In this document: positions 1 through 9,650 of the stretch, piece after piece | How the letters are laid out: the number at the start of each line of letters is the position of its first letter | Position numbering within the stretch: position 1 is the stretch's first letter | DNA from: Adhaeribacter radiodurans | GTDB taxonomy: Bacteria > Bacteroidota > Bacteroidia > Cytophagales > Hymenobacteraceae | Assembly (NCBI RefSeq): GCF_014075995.1 | Contig: NZ_CP055153.1 | Span: 3,906,001-3,970,000, forward strand | Direction of reading: 5' to 3' | Length of the DNA: 64,000 nt | Notes under the pieces: generated by a model | Databases searched by the model: none | What the model was told of the DNA's origin: nothing | The model's input: the letters and a program-made list of their open reading frames with translations, nothing else | Position numbers and translations under genes: made by a program

Positions 1-900
1 CATTCTTGCCTCAATTATATAAGCAAGGTTTTTAATGGAGATCTCTTTCGGGGTACGGTCGCGTAAGCCCGGTATAGAAACAATCTCGTTATCGGATGCT
101 TCGTCGGCAATGGCTTTACCAAACCGTACTTTTAATTGCTCGGCTTGGTTTTGCATAACCATGCAGCCTTGCTTAATATCGGTGGTTACTATATTGCCAC
201 CGAAAGGTAAAACTGCGGCATGCCGGATAATATTGTCTTTGAAAATGGCCAGGTCAGTGGTTCCACCTCCAATATCAACCAAAGCTACGCCCGCATCTTT
301 TTCTTCTTCGCTTAACACGGACATACACGATGCCAGCGGTTCCAAAATCAAATTGTCGATTTCCAAGCCAGCCCGGGTAACGCATTTGTTAATGTTGTTA
401 ATGGCGTTAGACTGCGCGGTTATGATGTGGAAATTTCCCTCTAAGCGAACTCCCGACATTCCTACCGGATCCACAATGCCTTCTTCGTAATCCACTTTGT
501 AATCTTGCGGCATTACGTGAATAATTTCGCTTCCTGGCGGTGTTACCAACCGGTACATGTCGTTGGTCAGGCGGTTTACATCTTCTACGGTAATTTCATT
601 ATCCGAAGTAGCCCGGGTAATGCTGCCGTTGTGCTGCAAGCTCTTAATGTGCTGCCCGGCAATACCTACATTTACTACGCCAATGTTTATTCCGGATTGT
701 TCTTCTGCCTGCCGGATAGCTTTGCGGATAGCATCCACGGTTTTATCGATATTGCTCACAATGCCGCGAACAACTCCTTCCGAAACCGCTTTTCCCATTC
801 CTAAAATTTCTAACTTACCGAACTCGTTTTTCCGGCCAACCAAGGCACAAATTTTGGTTGTCCCGATATCCAAGCCTACTACAATTTTGTCGTTTTGCAT
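1..900 (-). CDS. ftsA: Cell division protein FtsA, N-terminal 300 residues (runs off the left edge)
   Basis: FtsA is the actin-like ATPase that tethers FtsZ to the membrane and recruits later division proteins. Translating the minus strand from the ATG at 898-900 gives an open frame of exactly 300 codons to base 1, so the C-terminus and its membrane-targeting helix lie outside the window. The phosphate-1 motif DIGTTK is at residues 11-16 and the phosphate-2 motif DIGGGTTD at 209-216, as in FtsA rather than MreB or DnaK. It lies 9 bases after ftsQ, the standard dcw order, and ftsZ is expected next. Confidence 0.96.
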   Translation of the reverse strand, partial: MQNDKIVVGLDIGTTKICALVGRKNEFGKLEILGMGKAVSEGVVRGIVSNIDKTVDAIRKAIRQAEEQSGINIGVVNVGIAGQHIKSLQHNGSITRATSDNEITVEDVNRLTNDMYRLVTPPGSEIIHVMPQDYKVDYEEGIVDPVGMSGVRLEGNFHIITAQSNAINNINKCVTRAGLEIDNLILEPLASCMSVLSEEEKDAGVALVDIGGGTTDLAIFKDNIIRHAAVLPFGGNIVTTDIKQGCMVMQNQAEQLKVRFGKAIADEASDNEIVSIPGLRDRTPKEISIKNLAYIIEARM

Positions 901-909
901 ATCTATATT

Positions 910-1677
910 TTATTCACAAATGATCTGATCATGAAACTCCAGGTTTACCCGTTTGTACCTGTCCCAACCCATAGCGGGAAGTACTTTTTTGTAAACAACC
1001 AACAACTTTTTAAATTTCTGTTCCACTTCATCTGGCTTGCCAAATTCAATAACCTGAGTACCTACCTGAGGCATGAAAATTACTTTACCTTTGGCATCAA
1101 TCTGCATTTCCGCTAACTGCGCTTTCCAGAAAGCATCTTTTTCGATAAACTTCAGCAAGTCCAAATATGCCCGGCCTAATGAATCCTGGTAAAAGGACCG
1201 AGTTTGCGCCGGCCGAAACAAGGATCTGGTAATAGGGATCACCCGTGCGGTAAATCTTTCTGATAAAGGTAAAACATTACCTTCATCATCAATATAGACG
1301 TCCTCTTCTGAATTGTCGTGTACTAATCTGGCTATAGGCCTGTTTTGTTTAATTTTAATGTTTAAGTTACCGGCTAAATCACGATATACCTGTGCTTCCC
1401 GCACAAATTTATGCGATTTAATCCGCAATTCAAGGTTTTTTAAACCGATATCTGTGATTTTTGAACCTTCTAAAACCTTCTCACCATCATTCGTAAGAAT
1501 ATTTTTTACTTCCCGCTCACTAATAAAATAGTTATTATACTCATTATCAATGGACACTGAAACTTTTCGAACAGCTTTTTGAGCTTGTCTCTGCGCCACA
1601 AATACCCCCAAAAAAGCGAGTAGTAGGATGCAACAAGATGCAAAAATTATAGATATAATCTTACGCTTCTGAAACAT
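910..1677 (-). CDS. ftsQ: Cell division protein FtsQ/DivIB
   Basis: Bitopic inner-membrane divisome protein that bridges early and late division proteins. The 255-residue product has a short basic N-terminus, one membrane segment at about residues 8-27, then a periplasmic POTRA-like region (about 38-108) and a beta domain. FtsQ sequence is poorly conserved, so the call leans on topology and on position between murC and ftsA. Its ATG lies inside the end of murC (17-base overlap), suggesting translational coupling. Confidence 0.88.
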   Translation of the reverse strand: MFQKRKIISIIFASCCILLLAFLGVFVAQRQAQKAVRKVSVSIDNEYNNYFISEREVKNILTNDGEKVLEGSKITDIGLKNLELRIKSHKFVREAQVYRDLAGNLNIKIKQNRPIARLVHDNSEEDVYIDDEGNVLPLSERFTARVIPITRSLFRPAQTRSFYQDSLGRAYLDLLKFIEKDAFWKAQLAEMQIDAKGKVIFMPQVGTQVIEFGKPDEVEQKFKKLLVVYKKVLPAMGWDRYKRVNLEFHDQIICE

Positions 1678-3073
1678 TTTTTTTCTTTTCTAAGATGTTC
1701 TTAATTGGCTGAACCAGAGTATCTATATCGCCGGCTCCCACGGTAGCCACTACGTCAAAGTCAGGATGGTTCTCTATTTTGTCCAATACTTCCTGCTTGG
1801 ACAAGAGACTTTTTTTAGGCCCGGAAATACGGTTCAACAGCATTTCGGCTGTTACTCCGGGTATTGGTTTCTCCCGGGCCGGGTAAATTTCAAGTAATTC
1901 CACTTCATTTACCTGGCTTAAACTTTGGGCAAATTCATCGGCAAAATCGCGGGTTCGGGTAAATAAATGCGGCTGAAAAATAAGCTTGATTTTTTTATCC
2001 GGGAACAATGCCTTCAAAGAAGAAACAAAGGCATTGATTTCGCTTGGGTGGTGCGCGTAATCATCAATGTAAATATGATCCTGCGTTTCGGCCACAAATT
2101 CAAAACGCCGCTTTACTCCCCGGTAAGCCGCTACCCCAGCTCGAATCTGGTGCGATGGCACACGCATTAATTGAGCCGTAACGCAAGCCGCTAAAGCATT
2201 TTCAACATTATGGAAACCAGGAACCGCTAGCTCCAATCCCGGCAAAACTCCGGTAGGTGTAACAACATTAAATTTAAAACGGTGTTCCTCGATAGAAATG
2301 GTTCCGGCATTAATTTCTGCCCGCTCCAATCCGTAATTCAAGACCTTAACGGAAGACTCTATTTTAGCTGTAACTCTACTGTCGGACTTCGTGTTTAACA
2401 GCAGGGAACCTTTTGGTTTTATCTGACCAATAAATTCCTGAAAGGAGTGAATAAGCTCTTCTTTGTCGCCGTAAATATCTAAATGATCGGCATCCGTGGA
2501 CGTAACAATGGCAATATCCGGAAATAAGCGCAGGAACGAACGATCATATTCATCAGCTTCCACCACTATTATTTCGCGACCATCTTCGTCTTTTCCTAAA
2601 AGCAAGTTAGAATTTAGATTAACCGAAATCCCTCCTAAAAAAGCCGAACAATTAACGCCTGCGTGGTGTAGCAAATGCGCAATCATGGAAGATGTAGTGG
2701 TTTTGCCGTGGGTTCCGGCCACTGCAATGGTAAAAGCATTGGCGGTAATAATGCCTAAAACTTCAGATCGCTTTTTAATTTCAAATCCATTCTCCCGTAG
2801 GTATTGCCACTCGCGATGGTCGGCAGGAATGGCAGGTGTAAGAACTACTAAGGTTTGTTCCTGGTTTTGTTTTACTTCTTCCGGTATCAAATTTATATTA
2901 TCTTCAAAATGGATCTGAATACCTTCTTCTGTTAAGGCTTGCGTTAATGGAGTGGGGGTTTTATCGTAGCCCCAAACAGGTAAACCTTTGGCGTTAAAAT
3001 AACGGGCAATGGCGCTCATACCAATGCCACCAATACCTAAAAAGTAAATATATTTATACTTATCCGTCCTCAC
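1661..3073 (-). CDS. murC: UDP-N-acetylmuramate--L-alanine ligase MurC
   Basis: Cytoplasmic ATP-dependent ligase that adds L-Ala to UDP-MurNAc, the first amino acid of the peptidoglycan stem. The 470-residue length is normal for the family. The N-terminal Rossmann motif GIGGIGMSA is at residues 13-21, the Mur-ligase P-loop GTHGKTTT at 120-127, EADEYDRSF at 172-180 and HHPSEI at 341-346. Translation starts at GTG (3071-3073) within a 4-base GTGA overlap with the murG stop, so the two are probably translationally coupled. Confidence 0.97.
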   Translation of the reverse strand: MRTDKYKYIYFLGIGGIGMSAIARYFNAKGLPVWGYDKTPTPLTQALTEEGIQIHFEDNINLIPEEVKQNQEQTLVVLTPAIPADHREWQYLRENGFEIKKRSEVLGIITANAFTIAVAGTHGKTTTSSMIAHLLHHAGVNCSAFLGGISVNLNSNLLLGKDEDGREIIVVEADEYDRSFLRLFPDIAIVTSTDADHLDIYGDKEELIHSFQEFIGQIKPKGSLLLNTKSDSRVTAKIESSVKVLNYGLERAEINAGTISIEEHRFKFNVVTPTGVLPGLELAVPGFHNVENALAACVTAQLMRVPSHQIRAGVAAYRGVKRRFEFVAETQDHIYIDDYAHHPSEINAFVSSLKALFPDKKIKLIFQPHLFTRTRDFADEFAQSLSQVNEVELLEIYPAREKPIPGVTAEMLLNRISGPKKSLLSKQEVLDKIENHPDFDVVATVGAGDIDTLVQPIKNILEKKKNVSEA

Positions 3074-4179
3074 TTTAGCAAACTAATTAATTGATCTACA
3101 ATATTTTCTGCAGCATCTGGTTTTCCTAATTTCTGAATATTTGCGCTTAATTGAGCTTGCTTTGCTTTATCCGCTAACAAGCTAAAGGCAGCTGGGTACA
3201 AATTAGTAGCCGCATCCACATCCTTTACCAATAAAGCCGCTTGCCGATTTACTAAAGAAAGGGCATTTTGCGTTTGATGATCTTCTGCTACGTTAGGCGA
3301 AGGCACTAAAATAGCCGGTTTACTAACCAAACACAGTTCTGAAATAGATAAAGCTCCCGCTCTGGAAATAACAATATCGGCAGCAGCATACGCTAAGTCC
3401 ATCCGTTGAATAAAATCAAAACTTTTTATTCCAGTATCTATCAACAAGGCGGTTTGTTCGCTGGCTGTAGGGTAATAAGGTTTGCCTGTTTGCCAAAGTA
3501 ACTGGTAACCTTTTTCTTTTATTTGCGCCAGGTGGGCAGCCGTACTTTCGTTAATAGTACGCGCTCCTAAGCTGCCGCCAATTACTAATATAGTAGGCTT
3601 TCCGGGTTTTAAATTGAAAAAAGTTAATGCTTCTTCTCGTTTATTCTGGCTACCTACAATATCCTGGCGCACTGGGTTACCCGTAAGCACTAATTTTTCT
3701 GCCGGAAAAAAGGCTGACATTCCCTCGTAGGCCACGCAAATTTTATCTACGCGCTTGCCGAGTAGTTTATTCGTGATACCGGCGTAGGAATTTTGTTCCT
3801 GGATTAAACTAGGAACACCTAAGGAAGTAGCGGCAAACAATACCGGAGCGCTGGCGTAACCGCCCACTCCTACTACGGCATCGGGCTTAAAGTCTTTTAC
3901 TATTTTCCTGGCCGTCCGGACGCTGGAAATTACTTTAAAGGGAAAAGTCAGGTTTTTAAGAGTCAGGCGACGCTGCAAACCGGCTATAGTTAAACCAATA
4001 ATCTTATAGCCAGCTTCGGGCACCCGGGTCATTTCCATTCGGCCCTTAGCCCCCACAAACAAGATTTCTGCTTCGGGTTGCCGTACCTTTAACTGATTAG
4101 CAATGGCTACTGCTGGATAAATATGTCCGCCCGTGCCACCGCCGCTAATAATTATCCGGTAAGGTTGTTTATTCTGCAT
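3070..4179 (-). CDS. murG: MurG, lipid II-forming N-acetylglucosaminyltransferase
   Basis: Peripheral membrane GT28 enzyme that transfers GlcNAc from UDP-GlcNAc to lipid I, giving lipid II. I start it at the ATG at 4177-4179, 15 codons inside the longest frame, because the family begins just before the glycine-rich loop. GGGTGGH then falls at residues 13-19 of a 369-residue protein. VVGVGGYASAP and the C-terminal nucleotide-sugar motif GGSLGARTINE are also present. This start lies inside the end of ftsW (11-base overlap); the longer start would overlap ftsW by 56 bases. Confidence 0.96.
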   Translation of the reverse strand: MQNKQPYRIIISGGGTGGHIYPAVAIANQLKVRQPEAEILFVGAKGRMEMTRVPEAGYKIIGLTIAGLQRRLTLKNLTFPFKVISSVRTARKIVKDFKPDAVVGVGGYASAPVLFAATSLGVPSLIQEQNSYAGITNKLLGKRVDKICVAYEGMSAFFPAEKLVLTGNPVRQDIVGSQNKREEALTFFNLKPGKPTILVIGGSLGARTINESTAAHLAQIKEKGYQLLWQTGKPYYPTASEQTALLIDTGIKSFDFIQRMDLAYAAADIVISRAGALSISELCLVSKPAILVPSPNVAEDHQTQNALSLVNRQAALLVKDVDAATNLYPAAFSLLADKAKQAQLSANIQKLGKPDAAENIVDQLISLLK

Positions 4180-5344
4180 GTACAACTGCTCTTTTCGAAA
4201 TATTACCCGATAATATATTGCCACTGGGCGCCTGCTCGGCTTCGGTGCGGCTAACGCTTAAAATAATACCGATGGATATACCCGTGAAAATTAAAGAGGT
4301 ACCACCCATACTTAGTAAAGGCAAAGGCAAACCTGTAACCGGACCTAATCCCACGGCTACTCCCATGTTTACCATTGCTTGCAGTACCAAGCTAAAACAC
4401 AACCCCGCCGAGAGCAAGCCCCCGAAAGCACCAAAACTTTTGTTTACCGTAACTAGCCCTCGGTACAGAAAAGCCAGATATAAAAACAAAATTATTACGC
4501 CACCCAGCAAACCGTACTCTTCAATTATAATCGCGTAAATAAAATCGGAATACGGGTGCGGCAAAAAGTTACGCTGATCGGAGTTACCGGGTCCTTTACC
4601 GAATGGCCCACCAGTTGCAATGGCAATATAAGATTGCTCTAATTGAAAAACCGGAGATTCGGTATTGGTAAAATTTTCTACCCGGCTAATTACCGTTTTC
4701 ATTCTTTGGCCTAAAGCTAAAGCAGTTACTCCCAAAACTCCACCAATTACCAGTACCATGGCAATGTGTTTCATTGGAACCCGACCAATAAACATGAGCA
4801 GCAAACAAGTAATAAATAAAAGGGTAGCCGTAGAAGCATTGGTTAAAGCAATTAATCCGCAGATGCTGCCGCACCAGAACATTATTGGAATAAGGGTACT
4901 TTTCACATCGGTGGTTACGTGTTGCCGCTTAGACAGCATACTGGCCAAGTGTGAGATTAAAGCCAATTTAGCTAAATCCGAAGGCTGAAAAGTTTGGTTT
5001 ATTATGGGGATAGTCAACCAACGCGACGCTTCGTTAATATTGGAACCGTAGAGGAAAGTAAACATGAGCAAAGGAGCCGATAAACACAGGGCCAGCAACG
5101 ATAGCCTGGAGTAGTAGCGGTAGTTAATTTTATGCGCAAACCACATAAAAGCCAAACCAACCAGTATTAAGCTGGTATGCTTAAACAAAAAATACTCCGT
5201 GTTACCCGACATTTTTTTATATGCCAAAGTACCCGTAGCGGAGTAAACCACCGCAATACTAATCAGGGAAAAAGCTATTACGATACCCCACAAAATTGGA
5301 TCACCCTTTAAATTTTCGCGTAACCAGAGTTTTACCTGCATCAT
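4169..5344 (-). CDS. ftsW: FtsW, SEDS-family peptidoglycan polymerase
   Basis: Integral membrane glycosyltransferase that polymerises septal glycan with its partner PBP FtsI. The 391-residue protein is strongly hydrophobic with about ten predicted membrane segments. The C-terminal half has SEDS-type sequence (GGPFGKGPGNSDQ, GLPLPLLSMGGTSL). The dcw position between murD and murG favours FtsW over RodA. Two adjacent ATG codons (MM) are possible starts. It is separated from murD by 82 bases of AT-rich sequence. Confidence 0.95.
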   Translation of the reverse strand: MMQVKLWLRENLKGDPILWGIVIAFSLISIAVVYSATGTLAYKKMSGNTEYFLFKHTSLILVGLAFMWFAHKINYRYYSRLSLLALCLSAPLLMFTFLYGSNINEASRWLTIPIINQTFQPSDLAKLALISHLASMLSKRQHVTTDVKSTLIPIMFWCGSICGLIALTNASTATLLFITCLLLMFIGRVPMKHIAMVLVIGGVLGVTALALGQRMKTVISRVENFTNTESPVFQLEQSYIAIATGGPFGKGPGNSDQRNFLPHPYSDFIYAIIIEEYGLLGGVIILFLYLAFLYRGLVTVNKSFGAFGGLLSAGLCFSLVLQAMVNMGVAVGLGPVTGLPLPLLSMGGTSLIFTGISIGIILSVSRTEAEQAPSGNILSGNISKRAVVHAE

Positions 5345-5426
5345 ACTATTCGTTAATTATCCATAGACCACTGCCTATGGTATTATTTTTAAAATTTACT
5401 TCTGAAATTACTCCTGCTTTTTAACT

Positions 5427-6776
5427 TTACTGCTTCAATGGTGCCAAAACTATTTGCTCTACAGCTTCGGCAAAACGGCGGCCGCGGTGTTCGTAATTAT
5501 TAAATAAATCAAAACTGGCGCAGGCCGGGGAAAGCAAAACAACCTCCCCGGATTGGGCTAAAGTATTAGACTTTTGAATCGCTTCTTCCATGGATTGGGT
5601 TTCGTCAATAACCGGAATAACTCCGGTAAAAGATTCAAATAATTTCTTATTATCTACTCCCAGACAAATAAGAGCTTTGATTTTTTCTTTAGCTAAGGCG
5701 TGTAGGGTGGTATAATCATTGCCTTTATCTACTCCTCCCGCAATCCAAACAATAGGTTGGGTAATACCATCCAAAGCATACCAGACCGCTTCTACATTGG
5801 TGGCTTTCGAATCGTTGATGTAACATACTCCGTTTGCTTCGCCCACGGTTTGTAACCGGTGGTCGGCATTTTTAAAAGTAACTAAAGCCTGAGAGATATT
5901 CTCAGAAGAAACACCGGTTAACTTGGCAGCAAGTACGGCCGCGGCGGTGTTGTATTGATTATGTTTACCAATCAGAACAGAGGAACTGGTATCTATATGT
6001 TCTTCCGTACTGTTATAGTTAGTTATCAGCTTAGAATTCGAATAATAAGCTTTTGCTTGCCATTGGTTTTCAATCGAAAAAGGAATTAACTGCCCTTTAA
6101 ATGCTGCTGAATCAAAATACTCGTTAATTAATTTATCATCGGTATTGTAAATAAAATAATCGGCCGGCGTCATGTTCTGGTTAATGCGAAGCTTCGATTG
6201 CGCGTACTTGGCCATGCTGTATTCGTACCTGTCCAGATGGTCGGGGGTAATGTTTAATAAAATGCCAATGTGCGCTTTAAACTGGAACATGCCGTCTAAT
6301 TGAAAACTGCTTAGCTCCACCACGTAGTAGTCGTACTCATCAATAATTACTTTTTCGGCTAAACTCTCCCCTATATTGCCGGCTAAACCAACATTTAAAC
6401 CCGCACTTTTGAGCAAATGATAGGTTAGTAGCGTAGTGGTAGTTTTACCGTTTGTGCCCGTAATGCAAATAAATTTGGCATTCGAATACCTACTGGCAAA
6501 TTCAATTTCTGAAATAACAGGAATGTTATTCGCTTTGGCTTGCTGAATTAAAGCCGCTTTATCCGGAATACCCGGGCTTTTAATAATTTCGCTCGCTGCT
6601 AAAATACGTAGAGAATCGTGCGTGCCTGACTCAAATGGAATATCAGCCGCTTGCAATTTTTGCTGGTAAACTGGTTTTATCTCCCCGGAATCCGACACAA
6701 ATACATCTAAACCTTTGGCTTTCGCCAATAAGGCCGCTCCTACTCCACTTTCCCCCGCTCCAAGTATTGCTATCAT
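5427..6776 (-). CDS. murD: UDP-N-acetylmuramoylalanine--D-glutamate ligase MurD
   Basis: Cytoplasmic ligase that adds D-Glu to UDP-MurNAc-L-Ala. I use the ATG at 6774-6776, 15 codons inside the longest frame, because the protein then opens directly with the Rossmann loop ILGAGESG as other MurD proteins do. The P-loop GTNGKTTT is at residues 107-114 of 449. YINDSKATN and LLSPACASFD, typical of the MurD C-terminal half, are present. The gene lies between mraY and ftsW. Confidence 0.95.
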   Translation of the reverse strand: MIAILGAGESGVGAALLAKAKGLDVFVSDSGEIKPVYQQKLQAADIPFESGTHDSLRILAASEIIKSPGIPDKAALIQQAKANNIPVISEIEFASRYSNAKFICITGTNGKTTTTLLTYHLLKSAGLNVGLAGNIGESLAEKVIIDEYDYYVVELSSFQLDGMFQFKAHIGILLNITPDHLDRYEYSMAKYAQSKLRINQNMTPADYFIYNTDDKLINEYFDSAAFKGQLIPFSIENQWQAKAYYSNSKLITNYNSTEEHIDTSSSVLIGKHNQYNTAAAVLAAKLTGVSSENISQALVTFKNADHRLQTVGEANGVCYINDSKATNVEAVWYALDGITQPIVWIAGGVDKGNDYTTLHALAKEKIKALICLGVDNKKLFESFTGVIPVIDETQSMEEAIQKSNTLAQSGEVVLLSPACASFDLFNNYEHRGRRFAEAVEQIVLAPLKQ

Positions 6777-6867
6777 TTTGTTAAAATTAAATTTTAGTGT
6801 ATCTACCTTTTTGTTGATCACTCATCAGCCAATCACCTACATTTCATAAGCACTTAGATTTCTTACT

Positions 6868-8085
6868 CTAGCGCAGCTTCAGCGTTACCAACGTTAGTAT
6901 GGCCAGCATAATCCCGACAATCCAAAATCGGGAAACAATTTTTGCTTCTTGGTAACCTAATTTCTGGTAATGGTGATGTAAAGGCGACATTTTAAAAATT
7001 CGCCGACCTTCTCCGTATTTTCGCTTGGTGTATTTAAAATAACTTACCTGCACCATCACCGATAAATTTTCGACCAAGAAAATTCCGCATAGAATGGGAA
7101 TTAAAAGTTCTTTGCGCAGGATTAACGCTAAAACGGCAATAATTCCACCGATAGATAAACTACCCGTATCGCCCATAAATACTTGTGCCGGGTACGAATT
7201 ATACCACAAAAACCCCACGCATGCACCCACAAAGGCAGTACAAAAAATTACTAATTCTCCGGAGTTAGGTAAGAACATAATATCCAGGTAATCGGCAAAG
7301 AAAGAGTTACCGGAAACCCAGGCAAAAACAGCCAACGTAATACCAATGATAGCCGATGTACCAGCCGCTAAACCATCAATCCCGTCGGTAATATTGGCCC
7401 CGTTAGAAACAGCCGTAATAATTACTATTACCAACAATATGTATAAAAAACGGGCATAGGAGCCAAAAACCGGACTAGCAAACGAAAAAAGCTGATAATA
7501 GTCGAGTTCATTATTTTTAGCAAACGGGATGGTAGTAATCATTTGCCGTACATCTTTAAAACGCGACGAAGCATCGACTGCCGTGCTACCAGTATCGGTG
7601 ATGTATTGCCGAACCACTACATCGTCGTTAAAAAAGAGTACACAACCTACAATTAACCCAATACCAATTTGACCGATCACTTTAAATCTACCGGCTAAAC
7701 CTTCTTTATTCTTCCGAAATACTTTAATGTAATCATCCAGAAAGCCAATGATACCTAGCCAAACCGTAGTAATAATCATTAAAATAACATACACGTTGGC
7801 CAAACGGGCAAAAAGTAAAGTTGGAACCAAAATGGCCAGCAAAATAATAAGGCCGCCCATCGTAGGCGTTCCTTTCTTTTCCATTTGGCCGGATAAACCT
7901 AAATCACGAATACTTTCGCCTACCTGACGCCGCTGCAAAACTTTAATCAATTTACCGCCAAAAATCATGGCGATTAATAAAGATACCAGCGCCGCCATAC
8001 CCGCCCGAAAGGATATGTATTGAAACACCCCGGCGCCGATAAAATCGAACTTTTTGTCTAAAAAATTAAAAAGATAGTAGAGCAT
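6868..8085 (-). CDS. mraY: Phospho-N-acetylmuramoyl-pentapeptide-transferase MraY
   Basis: Integral membrane enzyme that moves phospho-MurNAc-pentapeptide to undecaprenyl phosphate, making lipid I. The 405-residue protein has about ten hydrophobic segments, KKGTPTMGG at 70-78, the catalytic Asp pair in FLDDYIK (D117-D118), MGDTGSL, and the histidine motif in SPLHHHYQ. It is longer than the E. coli enzyme (360 residues) because of an extra polar stretch at about residues 165-210, which I infer to be an extracytoplasmic or loop insertion. Confidence 0.97.
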   Translation of the reverse strand: MLYYLFNFLDKKFDFIGAGVFQYISFRAGMAALVSLLIAMIFGGKLIKVLQRRQVGESIRDLGLSGQMEKKGTPTMGGLIILLAILVPTLLFARLANVYVILMIITTVWLGIIGFLDDYIKVFRKNKEGLAGRFKVIGQIGIGLIVGCVLFFNDDVVVRQYITDTGSTAVDASSRFKDVRQMITTIPFAKNNELDYYQLFSFASPVFGSYARFLYILLVIVIITAVSNGANITDGIDGLAAGTSAIIGITLAVFAWVSGNSFFADYLDIMFLPNSGELVIFCTAFVGACVGFLWYNSYPAQVFMGDTGSLSIGGIIAVLALILRKELLIPILCGIFLVENLSVMVQVSYFKYTKRKYGEGRRIFKMSPLHHHYQKLGYQEAKIVSRFWIVGIMLAILTLVTLKLR

Positions 8086-8186
8086 TAATTCTTCTTTATT
8101 GGATTGTTAAATTGTTTAATTGCGGTGAATAAAATCAAACTTCTATCCTAACCATTCAACTGTCCAGCCATTTAACAATCTATTTT

Positions 8187-9650
8187 TTACTTTCCCATTA
8201 GGGCAAACATGGTTTTTACTATTTTTTTGTCGTCAAAATCGTACTTCACTCCTTTAACTTCCTGGTAAGTCTCGTGTCCTTTACCGGCTACTAAAATAAT
8301 ATCCCCCCGCTCAGCCAAGGCGCAAGCCGTTTTAATAGCTTCCTTGCGGTCCACGATGGATAAGGTTTTTTTAAAATCAACTGGTTTCACGCCTTGCTGC
8401 ATCTGGTTTAAAATTTCTTGCGGATCTTCAAAGCGTGGATTATCGGAGGTTAAAACAACCCGGTCGCTCAATTTGCAGGCAATGTCGGCCATAATAGGTC
8501 GCTTGGTGGCATCGCGATTACCGCCGCAACCTACTACGGTAATAATTTGCTGCGACGGAGTACGGATTTGCTGAATGGTTTGCAGAACGTTTTCCAATGC
8601 ATCGGGTGTATGGGCGTAATCCACAATACCGGTAATATTAGAATCAGAAACCACGTAATCAAACCGTCCGGCAGCCGAAGTAAGACTAGATAAAACAGTT
8701 AAAACTTCGTGTGTATCTTCGCCGAGTAAAACTGCCGCGCCATAAACGGCCAGAATGTTATAAGCGTTAAAAGTACCGATTAACTTAAACCAAATTTCAT
8801 TACCGTCAATTTCTAAATGCAACCCTTGGATAGAGTTATCTACAATTCGGGCTTTAAACTCCGTAGCTTTGCGTAACGCATACTCGTGCGTACTGGCTTT
8901 GGTATTTTGCAACATAACGGCCCCCCGTTTATCATCGGCATTTACTAGCGCAAACGCTTTAGCGGGCAGCATGTCAAAAAATAGCTTTTTTGCCCGAATG
9001 TATTCGTCGAAGGTTTTATGATAATCGAGGTGATCGTGGGTAATATTAGTAAAAATGCCACCCGCAAAGGTTAATCCGGTTACCCGATGCTGCACCAGAG
9101 CGTGTGAACTTACTTCCATAAAGCAATGGGTACAGCCAGCTTCTACCATTTGCTGCAACAAAGCGTTTAAAGTAATGGCATCGGGTGTAGTATGAGAAGC
9201 AGGTAAAACAGTTTCGTTAATCTGATTTTGTACCGTGGATAGCATTCCGGCATTATAGCCTAATTCCCGGAACAACTTATGCAATAAAGTAACACAAGTA
9301 GTTTTACCGTTGGTGCCAGTTACTCCTACTAACTTTAACTTTTTAGATGGATGATCGTAAAAACCAGCCGCCATTAAAGCCAACGCTTCCGCAGAATCAT
9401 TTACCTGCACGTACGTAACCTGCGAGCTTAATCCCTCTGGTAGGATTTCACAAATAATTACGGAACAACCCGCTTCAATGGCTTTAAAAATAAAAGCGTG
9501 TCCGTCGGCCTGCACTCCCCGGATAGCAAAGAATGCTTTGCCGGAAGTTGCCTGCCGCGAATCAAAGGTAAGCCCCTGAATAGCAACGTCGCTCGGGCCA
9601 ATAAGCCGAACGACGGAAACAGGTGCTAGTATATTTTCTAAAAATGGCAT
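8187..9650 (-). CDS. murE: UDP-MurNAc-tripeptide synthetase MurE (meso-diaminopimelate type)
   Basis: Cytoplasmic ligase adding the third stem residue. The longest frame starts 192 bases further upstream inside ftsI, but the ATG at 9648-9650 overlaps the ftsI stop by one base (TAATG) and gives a normal 487-residue MurE. The P-loop GTNGKTT is at residues 112-118 and HTTPDA at about 153-158. DNPR at 403-406 is the signature of enzymes that accept meso-diaminopimelate rather than lysine. dapA at 60926 belongs to the same lysine/DAP supply. Confidence 0.96.
   Translation of the reverse strand: MPFLENILAPVSVVRLIGPSDVAIQGLTFDSRQATSGKAFFAIRGVQADGHAFIFKAIEAGCSVIICEILPEGLSSQVTYVQVNDSAEALALMAAGFYDHPSKKLKLVGVTGTNGKTTCVTLLHKLFRELGYNAGMLSTVQNQINETVLPASHTTPDAITLNALLQQMVEAGCTHCFMEVSSHALVQHRVTGLTFAGGIFTNITHDHLDYHKTFDEYIRAKKLFFDMLPAKAFALVNADDKRGAVMLQNTKASTHEYALRKATEFKARIVDNSIQGLHLEIDGNEIWFKLIGTFNAYNILAVYGAAVLLGEDTHEVLTVLSSLTSAAGRFDYVVSDSNITGIVDYAHTPDALENVLQTIQQIRTPSQQIITVVGCGGNRDATKRPIMADIACKLSDRVVLTSDNPRFEDPQEILNQMQQGVKPVDFKKTLSIVDRKEAIKTACALAERGDIILVAGKGHETYQEVKGVKYDFDDKKIVKTMFALMGK

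Noticed and set aside
35-928. Three overlapping plus-strand open frames (35-490, 505-804, 557-928)
   Set aside because: They are antisense to ftsA, whose minus-strand frame is continuous over 300 codons with clear actin-fold motifs.
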